DNA from: Candidatus Latescibacterota bacterium
GTDB lineage: Bacteria; Latescibacterota; UBA2968; UBA8231
Length of the DNA stretch: 8,025 nt
Assembly: GCA_003529325.1 (NCBI GenBank)
Contig: DPVW01000432.1
Location: forward strand, 1-8,025
Direction of reading: 5' to 3'
Shown: piece by piece, positions 1 through 5,708 of the stretch
How the letters are laid out: each line of letters starts with the position of its first letter
How positions within the stretch are numbered: the stretch's first letter is position 1
Translations under genes and position numbers: made by a program
Notes under the pieces: generated by a model
Seen by the model: only the letters and a program-made list of their open reading frames with translations
The model's database searches: none
What the model was told of the DNA's origin: nothing

Positions 1-122
1 TGGCGCGCCGTCGTGAGTTGGAGGAGCGCCGTATCCTTCAGGAGGAGGAGGCTCAGCAATACATGAAAGAACACGAGCACTCGGAGGGCGATCGTGAACC
101 GGAAGAACACGAGCAGGATTGA
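1..122 (+). CDS. C-terminal tail of an unrecognised, highly charged protein (5' partial)
   Basis: The reading frame enters from outside the window (first full codon at position 3) and ends at TGA 120-122, giving 39 residues. The visible part is almost entirely charged or polar. It opens with an Arg/Glu stretch (RRRELEERR), passes through EEEAQQ and ends in a Glu/His/Asp-rich tail (KEHEHSEG, EEHEQD). This composition suggests a solvent-exposed helix or coiled coil followed by a disordered tail. No catalytic motif or membrane segment is visible and I cannot assign a family. It is supported as coding by the open frame, the codon choice (GAG/CGT/GAA runs) and a terminator-like hairpin just after its stop. 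It converges on the glycosyltransferase-TPR gene. The His/Glu-rich end could bind metal, but that is only a guess from composition. Confidence 0.6.
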   Translation, partial: ARRRELEERRILQEEEAQQYMKEHEHSEGDREPEEHEQD

Positions 123-131
123 CAAGGACAC

Positions 132-165
132 AGTGGGGCCGCCCCGAAAATGGGGCGGTCCCACT
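132..165 (+). terminator. Long GC-rich hairpin between convergent genes, terminator-like
   Basis: The arms at 132-145 and 152-165 are inverted repeats of 14 bases around a six-base loop (GAAAAT). The only irregularity is G138 opposite T159. This is a G-U wobble in RNA from the plus strand but a C-A mismatch in RNA from the minus strand, so the hairpin is slightly better formed for the plus-strand gene ending at 122. There is no clear T-run after either arm, so it is not a textbook intrinsic terminator. It lies 9 bases after the upstream stop and 26 bases beyond the stop of the minus-strand gene. It could act as a terminator, a 3'-end stabiliser, or both for the two convergent transcripts. Confidence 0.55.
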
Positions 166-191
166 ATGACCATCTCACGCTGACAGCGGCG

Positions 192-2264
192 TCAGCGTCT
201 TTGGTCGGTGGGAGGGGGGCGCTGGCTCGTCGATCGCAGTCGACTCGCCGTAGCCAGGGCCACCCGGGCCAGGTCGGGTCGCCCCGTTTGCTGATACAAT
301 ACGCCGAGATGGGCATAACCAGTGGCCAGCTTTGGTTGCAGGGCGACGGCTCTTTTCAGCGACCTCTCGGCGGCCTTCATTTCACCCAGCATTAGTCGCA
401 GACTTCCAAGATTTAAATGGGCGGCAGCGAAAGTGGGTGACAGTTCCACAGCCTGCTGCAGATGCTGCAACTCCTCGTCAATTTTTTCGAGGCGGTGACA
501 GACACTGGCCAGCGCGTATCGTGCCTGGGGGGCATCAATGATCTCGATCGCACCGCGGAGGTCGGCGTAGGCGGCAGAAAAATCGCCGCTCTGCAGGCGC
601 AGTGTGCCCAGGCAGACAAGCGTCTCCTGCTGCATCTGCGGCCGAGGATCGGCAGCCAGCGCCGCCGAGGCGACGGCAATCGCCTCGGAGAATCTCCCCA
701 TGCGCCCCAATAGGCGCGCCAGATTCACGCCGGCGCGGGAATGATCTGGCGCCAGTCGTAGTGCTTGGCGATAATCACCCTCCGCCTGGCCCGTGCGACC
801 CATGTGCTCACGGGTGGTGGCAAGGCTGTTGAGCACATCCGGGTCCTTCGGGTCGTGTCCGAGTGCGGACAGGAACTCTCGCTCCGCATCCTGGACCTGC
901 CCCTGCACGAGATAGATGTGACCGCGCAACCAGGCCGGTCGTAGATGATCGACCTGGGCGGCGTCCACACCGGTGTGCACCAGGACGATGGCGACCATCA
1001 GACCCGTGGTGTGGGTGAGCAGCGGGATGACTTGGCGACGATGCAACAGTTGCCGCAAGCGCAGCAGGGCAGCTGCGGCGAAGGGCAGCATGAAGGGCAC
1101 CGCCGGCAGGCGATAGCGTGCGCAGACGGTGAACAGCACTCCCGACAGCAGGAAGGCGAGGACACCGCCGTAGGCCAGAGACCAGCGACGCCACCGTCGA
1201 AGATTGATCACCATACCGAGCAGAGCCAGCGGTGCCAGGGCGCCAAAAGTTAAGGGTAGAACACGTCCAAGAAATGTCTGCTGTTCGTAGTGGGCGAGAT
1301 CGACGCTAACCGGGATTTCGAATGCGTTCCAGAACAACTGGACCTTGCGAAGGGCGAGTCGCAACGCCGTCAGGGGTTGATCGATGACAAAAGAGGTTGC
1401 CTCCGACAGGTAGATTGCGCCGCGTTCGGCAGGCGTCGCTGTATGCCCGTCGCGAAAGCCGATCGATTCGAGTCTCTGCCAGTCGATGCCCTGACGAGCG
1501 TATGGTGTACCGTCGGCGTCGGCATTGTTGCCTATGTACAGAGACCAGGCCCCCTCGAAGGGCAGAGGGGTGCCCTGCGTGCTGACATTGTGCGCGATAA
1601 ATGGTGTAAGCCCGATGACGAGGCCAGCACATAAGGCGAACAGCGATCGGCGCGCCGAGACGCCCGCCGCAGTACTGCCGGAGTAGGTTACCCACGCCGC
1701 AACCGGTACCAGCAGTAGTGTGTTGGCCCGAGTTGCCCCGAGCAGTGCCAAAAGCAGACCGGTACCCAGATGCCGGTGCCAGGTGGCAGGTCGGGATCGA
1801 GTCAGCCAGCAGAAGAGTGCGGCGCCGAGAAAGATGACAAGCGTCGTCGCCAGCGGTTGCACGCCGTATAGCACGAATGGCCAGTAGAGGCTGGCCGAAA
1901 TGCCGCAGAGGATGGCGCCGACGGGGGGTAACAACTGGCGTGTGCCGAGATAGACGAGTACGCACGTCAGGGATCCGAGTACGGCCTGCAGCAGCTGTAG
2001 CGCGAACAGACCGCCACCACACCACTCCACGGCGGCCCACACCGCTGGGAACAGGATTCCGTGGACATAGGTTCGCGCCGCAGCATCGCCCCAGGTCCCG
2101 GACAACAGCCCACGAGCCAGGTGCTGATACTCTTGGGCGTCGAGCAACAAGGTCTCGGCGTAGGGCGAATCGGCGGCGTCGGCGAGCAACGACAGTCGCA
2201 GCGCCAGGGCCAGACCGAAGATGCCGGCGGCGATGCCGCGAGGGGTGATATGGGGAAGCGACAT
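192..2264 (-). CDS. Multi-membrane GT-C (family 39/PMT-like) glycosyltransferase with C-terminal TPR domain
   Basis: The 690-residue protein has two parts. Residues 1-435 are a polytopic membrane domain with hydrophobic segments near 10-28, 65-80, 84-106, 112-128, 136-154, 166-198, 206-224, 332-354, 362-380, 386-403 and 413-433. The first outer loop carries D42 and E45 in LLDAQEYQHLARGLL. This matches the acidic loop of GT39/ArnT-type enzymes, which use lipid-linked sugar donors outside the membrane. A second outer loop has YIGNNADADGTP (about 243-254), and RYRLPAVPF (383-391) is typical of this superfamily just before a late membrane helix. Residues about 444-675 form some six or seven TPR repeats, for example 474-507 and 611-644, each with the usual G/A/Y and closing P spacing. 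The likely role is transfer of a sugar to a protein or envelope glycan, with the TPRs binding the acceptor or a partner; the substrate is unknown. The ATG at 2264 is chosen because the first membrane helix follows at once. No strong Shine-Dalgarno is visible. It is transcribed divergently from the 2376 gene. Confidence 0.8.
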   Translation of the reverse strand: MSLPHITPRGIAAGIFGLALALRLSLLADAADSPYAETLLLDAQEYQHLARGLLSGTWGDAAARTYVHGILFPAVWAAVEWCGGGLFALQLLQAVLGSLTCVLVYLGTRQLLPPVGAILCGISASLYWPFVLYGVQPLATTLVIFLGAALFCWLTRSRPATWHRHLGTGLLLALLGATRANTLLLVPVAAWVTYSGSTAAGVSARRSLFALCAGLVIGLTPFIAHNVSTQGTPLPFEGAWSLYIGNNADADGTPYARQGIDWQRLESIGFRDGHTATPAERGAIYLSEATSFVIDQPLTALRLALRKVQLFWNAFEIPVSVDLAHYEQQTFLGRVLPLTFGALAPLALLGMVINLRRWRRWSLAYGGVLAFLLSGVLFTVCARYRLPAVPFMLPFAAAALLRLRQLLHRRQVIPLLTHTTGLMVAIVLVHTGVDAAQVDHLRPAWLRGHIYLVQGQVQDAEREFLSALGHDPKDPDVLNSLATTREHMGRTGQAEGDYRQALRLAPDHSRAGVNLARLLGRMGRFSEAIAVASAALAADPRPQMQQETLVCLGTLRLQSGDFSAAYADLRGAIEIIDAPQARYALASVCHRLEKIDEELQHLQQAVELSPTFAAAHLNLGSLRLMLGEMKAAERSLKRAVALQPKLATGYAHLGVLYQQTGRPDLARVALATASRLRSTSQRPPPTDQRR

Positions 2265-2291
2265 TGCTTAGTCTTTAAGGAAATGGTGTGC

Positions 2292-2315
2292 GTGGAAAGA
2301 GAAGTGGAAAGAGAA
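2292..2315. repeat. Perfect 12-bp tandem direct repeat in the divergent promoter
   Basis: GTGGAAAGAGAA occurs twice without a spacer, at 2292-2303 and 2304-2315. It is purine-only on the plus strand except for one T per unit, so the minus strand is a pyrimidine tract. The second copy overlaps the candidate -35 element for the plus-strand gene and both copies lie in the expected leader of the minus-strand gene. Two head-to-tail half-sites could be an operator for a regulator. A chance duplication by slippage is an equally simple explanation. Confidence 0.75.
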
Positions 2316-2334
2316 AATGAATAGAAGGTATGAT
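2305..2334 (+). promoter_or_regulatory. Candidate sigma-70-type promoter for the 2376 gene
   Basis: TGGAAA (2305-2310, four of six matches to the -35 consensus) and TATGAT (2329-2334, five of six matches to the -10 consensus) are separated by 18 bp. Transcription would start near 2341 and give a leader of about 35 bases with GAGAGG before the ATG. The -10 match is good, the -35 is mediocre and lies inside the tandem repeat. Assigned by eye only. Confidence 0.35.
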
Positions 2335-2348
2335 CACGCAGACGGCAA
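2320..2348 (-). promoter_or_regulatory. Weak candidate promoter for the glycosyltransferase-TPR gene
   Basis: Read on the minus strand, TTGCCG (2348-2343) and TCTATT (2325-2320) are spaced by 17 bp, each with four of six consensus matches. A start near 2313 would leave a leader of about 48 bases. It overlaps the plus-strand candidate promoter, so the two directions would compete for polymerase if both are real. This is a weak match and may be chance. Confidence 0.2.
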
Positions 2349-2375
2349 AACGATTTCACGAGAGGCGGTAGCGTT

Positions 2376-3743
2376 ATGAAAATGTGGATGGACATCCAGC
2401 GGGATCTCGAGGGGGTGATGTACGACCACGAGCGCATCCTTGATGCCTGGAAAGAGGGGGGTGTCGACGGCGTCGTCTTCGGTCCTCTGGTGTTCGGCAC
2501 GGCGAAGTTGGGGCAGAAGGCCCAGTCGGTGCCATCCGACGAGACGGTGGCGGCGGTGTACGATCCCAACCCGGCGGTGTACGAACGGCTCGGCGTCGAG
2601 GCACCGGCGCCACCGGAGCACAAGCTGGCAGAGAAACGGGCATTGTTGGACAAGACCCTGAATGCTACCAAGGCCCGGGGCATGCAGGTCTATTTCATGT
2701 ATGCCGATGGGGGCGCGGGACCCGGAGGGGATGGTCACCATCTGCACGATAAAAAAACCGTAGCCTCACGCGTGGCACGTATGGTGGACACGCTGGAGCA
2801 CTTTCCCATGGCCGATGGTGTCATCATGGATGGCCCCGAATGGGGTTACGAGATGGCGCCCCATCACATGAATCACCGCTCCTATTTCTTCAACGATCTG
2901 CCCGACTCGGTGGCTCCCATGGCCAAGGAGCTGGGATACGATTACGCCGCCATGGTTGCGGCCAAGGATCGATTGCTGGAACTGTTCCACAACCTCGACC
3001 CGGTGCGAATCCGAGCCCATGCCCGGGGTGGCCTGGTGGGTTCCCACCGCATGCTGGGCGGAGATCCCGAGTTGATGGCGTGGTTCTCATTTCGCGTCGA
3101 TTCGATCACCAGATACTTCCGTCGCATTCGCGAAGGTGTGGCAGCGGCACTCGATCGCCCGGTGCGCATGGGCTGTGGTCCACGCTCGGCGGCCTTCGCT
3201 CCACTGTGCGGTTACGATATGGTCGAACTGGCCCAGTTCATGGATTTCCTGCTCCCCAAGCACTACTTCTTCCACCGTGGCTTCGATGGCTTCGTCGGCA
3301 CCGTGTATCGTTATTCGCAAACCCTCATCGAGTGGAACCCCGGGTTGAGCGTGCCCGACAGTCTCGAGATCGTGCAGTCATTGTTTGGTATCGTGCTGCC
3401 CGATGTGGAGGACATGCTCGACTTCGAGAGCGCCCTGACGCCGGAATTTTTCGAGTCGGTCGTCAAGCAGGAGACCCGTCGCGCCCTCGCCGCAGTGGAC
3501 GACCCCGAGCGCATCGTACCCTGGCTCGATACAGGACGGTTTCCACACGACGGTGATCCCATGTCGGCACGTGATCTGAAGATGCTGCTGGATGCCGCCG
3601 ACGAAGCGGGACTTCGACGCTTCAACTACCACCACCAGGGCAACCTGAGTCCCGGGGAGTGGGTGGTGATGAGCGACAAATGCGGCAACCGTTGGGACCC
3701 ACGTAGCAGCGACTGGGAGCCTACCGACGATCTGGTCCTGTAA
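2376..3743 (+). CDS. Glycosidase-like TIM-barrel protein of unknown substrate
   Basis: The 455-residue protein has no signal peptide or membrane segment and is probably cytoplasmic. Its pattern is that of a (beta/alpha)8 barrel seen in uncharacterised glycoside-hydrolase-like families. It starts with an N-terminal helix and strand (ILDAWKEGGVDGVVFGP, about 21-37), then RGMQVYFMYADGG (101-113) as a later strand and loop. DGVIMDGPEWGYE (147-159) offers acidic residues D152, E155 and E159 at a strand end. WFSFRVDSITRYFRRI (236-251) is a helix like the W-FR-x-x-IT-x-F segment of GHL-type hydrolases. FMDFLLPKHYFFHRGFDG (288-305) and RRFNYHHQGNLSPGEW (414-429) look like the last strands with aromatic and His residues near the active-site face. 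E155 is the best candidate catalytic acid, by inference only. ATG 2376 is chosen for GAGAGG ten bases upstream; ATG 2382 is an alternative. The gene ends 12 bp from the convergent hydrolase gene. Confidence 0.7.
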   Translation: MKMWMDIQRDLEGVMYDHERILDAWKEGGVDGVVFGPLVFGTAKLGQKAQSVPSDETVAAVYDPNPAVYERLGVEAPAPPEHKLAEKRALLDKTLNATKARGMQVYFMYADGGAGPGGDGHHLHDKKTVASRVARMVDTLEHFPMADGVIMDGPEWGYEMAPHHMNHRSYFFNDLPDSVAPMAKELGYDYAAMVAAKDRLLELFHNLDPVRIRAHARGGLVGSHRMLGGDPELMAWFSFRVDSITRYFRRIREGVAAALDRPVRMGCGPRSAAFAPLCGYDMVELAQFMDFLLPKHYFFHRGFDGFVGTVYRYSQTLIEWNPGLSVPDSLEIVQSLFGIVLPDVEDMLDFESALTPEFFESVVKQETRRALAAVDDPERIVPWLDTGRFPHDGDPMSARDLKMLLDAADEAGLRRFNYHHQGNLSPGEWVVMSDKCGNRWDPRSSDWEPTDDLVL

Positions 3744-3755
3744 CCACGGGCGAGT

Positions 3756-5705
3756 TCAGCTGGCGGTCACCCAGGTGTACATGCTCTTCGCCCGCTCGGC
3801 GATCAGTTCCAGGTCACGTGCCAACAGCAGGCGCCTGTCGACCAGTGACTGCGCCGCTACAAGACAGCGGGCAACATAGTCGTCGACGTCACGATAGCGT
3901 GCTGCCAACGGCGAGCGTGGATCGCCCGCCGCGTCGGCGTCGGTCTGGCTGCAGGCAAATGGCAACCAGACTCCCTGTAGGCCGGCCAGGGCCCATGGCG
4001 CCCCCATTTCCTGTGTGCGGAAGCGCCAGCCGGTGAAGGTCCCGAGAGGGACTTCGATCTCCGGCATGCGGATGCCTGCAATTTCATTGCCATCCTCATC
4101 GACTCGCGGCAGTCGGATCGGGAAGAAGTCCCCCAAGGCGGGTGGCTCGCGATCGATGATTCCCTGTGACCAACGGGACCCCCAGTCGAGCCGCCGAGGG
4201 CGACGTGGATGACGCGGCAGTGGCAGACCGGGTAGCTGACGCCAACCGACGTCACTGCCATCGGGCTTGGCGAGGGTATTTGTAGCGATGGTGCTATAGG
4301 CACTCGGAGGCGGTTCGGTGCCGTCTCGCACCCAATCATCGAGGGCGATCGCCAGAGCGCGAAATCCCAGGTGGAAATCCACCGGATTGCCGGGCAGGGA
4401 CATGCCGGTGTCGGGCAAGCCGGCGGGACCATGCTGGGTGCTGGAAAAGTGGTAGATGCGCACACATGGGGGTGGCTCGATGTCGGTTTCGCCATCGATG
4501 CTGGTGTGAATGAGGGACGCGCCTCGGTTCCAGTATTCGGTTGACGTGTTGGTGTAGAACACTTTTGGCGTTGTCTCGGTGACTCGGCTCAGGTCGAGCA
4601 GACCGGCGCTCTCTTCGAGCACTGGATCTGTCTGCCGATCATCGTGGAAGGGGAACTGTTCCGTAGGGTAATACACGTCCACATGGGCACTGGAGTGCCT
4701 TGAGGGCTGGGCAAACCGGTGGTTGAAGGAGCCCAGACCGGCGCCAGCGACATTGACGAACAGTCCGTCGAAAACCGGGCGTCCCGCCTCGTCCTCGTTG
4801 AAGCCCTGGTGCAACAGATGGCGCAGGAAGCGGCCACTCTGGGAGGAGCCAAAAGCGTGGGCCCGGTCGATGCGCCCGGCCACGGGATTTGGCTGTTCCG
4901 CCGTTGTATCCGTCTCGTGCTTGAGAAAAGAGACAAGGTCTCGCGTCGTGGCAAACCCAAGTCCCATAACTCGGGGATCCCGCCCGGTGTAGACGAGGTT
5001 GTAGATGCGACCCGGTTCGAATGTAGCCGGGAAGCGGATGGCAGCGCGGCCATCCGGCAATCGGTCGAAAGACCAACTGTCGGCTTGGAGTGGCTCAGGT
5101 TCACCATACGGTTCGCTGCGAACCGTGAGTCGTGCATTGCCCATGGCCTCTTCGACCGGCTCGATAGGATCGTGGTAGCGGCTGCCCAACGAGTGCAGGT
5201 CGGTGCGTTCGTCGACGACGATTTCACAGGCAACGGGGCCCGTCACGCCCGAGAGCACGGGCACGTCCAGCGTCAATAGATCCGGGTCCTCCGGCCCATG
5301 TGGGGGCACATCCGCCTGCCAGCCCACGGCGGCGATGGCAAATCCATGCTCCATCAACAAGCCATCGCCGAATTCGGTTCTCGCCAAGGGGCGGTTGCTG
5401 CCGGCGGCGAGCTGGAATGTGCTCATCATGCCCTTGCGGCCACGGTTAACGACGTGGTAGAACAGGGCACCGTTGCCCCGTGCTGGCTCCACCGGATAGA
5501 GCAGCCACAGGTCGGCACGGCAGCATACGAGCCCGTCGTCATCCCGTGGGGCCAGGTCCAGGTCGACGATGCGTTCGTTCACTGCGAGCTCGGGATCCAG
5601 GCGGAACAGGGCGCTGCCATGGACCTGTTCGTAAGGTCCGGCAGTGCCAAAGCTGCGGCCGTCGAGGACGAGCTCTCGACTGTGAATATCTATCTCGTGT
5701 AGCAT
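3756..5705 (-). CDS. Alpha/beta hydrolase of the Abhydrolase_10 type
   Basis: The 649-residue protein matches the conserved layout of the 'alpha/beta hydrolase domain-containing' family called Abhydrolase_10. Its N-terminus has LDGRSFGTAGPYEQVHG (14-30), DLDLAPR (48-54) and LLYPVEPARGNGALFYHVVNRG (68-89). The nucleophile elbow is AFGSSQSGRFLRH (284-296) with Ser290 as the likely catalytic serine, followed by GFNEDEAGRPVFDGLF (301-316). NTSTEYWNRGASL (386-398) probably supplies the acid (E390), and SSTQHGPAG (421-429) the histidine (H425). Family members are presumed esterases or amidases, and the substrate here cannot be read from sequence. No signal peptide is seen, so it is probably intracellular. 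The start codon lies three bases after the stop of the metallophosphoesterase gene (TAA-GAC-ATG) and no strong Shine-Dalgarno precedes it, which suggests translational coupling in a two-gene operon. It converges on the TIM-barrel gene with a 12-bp gap and no visible terminator. Confidence 0.85.
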   Translation of the reverse strand: MLHEIDIHSRELVLDGRSFGTAGPYEQVHGSALFRLDPELAVNERIVDLDLAPRDDDGLVCCRADLWLLYPVEPARGNGALFYHVVNRGRKGMMSTFQLAAGSNRPLARTEFGDGLLMEHGFAIAAVGWQADVPPHGPEDPDLLTLDVPVLSGVTGPVACEIVVDERTDLHSLGSRYHDPIEPVEEAMGNARLTVRSEPYGEPEPLQADSWSFDRLPDGRAAIRFPATFEPGRIYNLVYTGRDPRVMGLGFATTRDLVSFLKHETDTTAEQPNPVAGRIDRAHAFGSSQSGRFLRHLLHQGFNEDEAGRPVFDGLFVNVAGAGLGSFNHRFAQPSRHSSAHVDVYYPTEQFPFHDDRQTDPVLEESAGLLDLSRVTETTPKVFYTNTSTEYWNRGASLIHTSIDGETDIEPPPCVRIYHFSSTQHGPAGLPDTGMSLPGNPVDFHLGFRALAIALDDWVRDGTEPPPSAYSTIATNTLAKPDGSDVGWRQLPGLPLPRHPRRPRRLDWGSRWSQGIIDREPPALGDFFPIRLPRVDEDGNEIAGIRMPEIEVPLGTFTGWRFRTQEMGAPWALAGLQGVWLPFACSQTDADAAGDPRSPLAARYRDVDDYVARCLVAAQSLVDRRLLLARDLELIAERAKSMYTWVTAS

Positions 5706-5708
5706 GTC

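Larger units (their letters stand above)
2265..2375. promoter_or_regulatory. Divergent intergenic promoter region
   Basis: These 111 bp separate the start codons of two divergent genes, so promoters in both directions are expected here. The region is visibly more A-rich and purine-skewed on the plus strand than the coding DNA around it. It contains a perfect tandem repeat (2292-2315), overlapping candidate promoters for each direction, and a probable ribosome-binding site GAGAGG at 2360-2365, ten bases before ATG 2376. No open reading frame or structured RNA is apparent. Confidence 0.6.

Noticed and set aside
1306..2040. 244-residue minus-strand open frame inside the glycosyltransferase gene
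   Set aside because: Arg-rich, low-complexity out-of-frame reading of the true gene on the same strand. No recognisable motifs.
1967..2683. 238-residue minus-strand open frame spanning the divergent intergenic region
   Set aside because: It overlaps two well-supported genes and their promoter region, its sequence is rich in Pro/Ser/Arg as expected of a GC-rich shadow frame, and no domain pattern is visible.
2751..2757. A7 run in the TIM-barrel gene as a programmed frameshift site
   Set aside because: The reading phase (GAT AAA AAA ACC) does not fit the X-XXY-YYZ slippery pattern, no sensible alternative-frame product follows, and the zero frame continues the fold.
2840..3556. 238-residue plus-strand open frame inside the TIM-barrel gene
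   Set aside because: Arg/Gly/Ser/Pro-rich shadow of the barrel gene with no fold pattern. The barrel frame has clear strand/helix periodicity.
4719..5279. 186-residue plus-strand open frame opposite the alpha/beta hydrolase
   Set aside because: It is antisense to conserved family motifs of the hydrolase, with no ribosome-binding site or domain that I can recognise.
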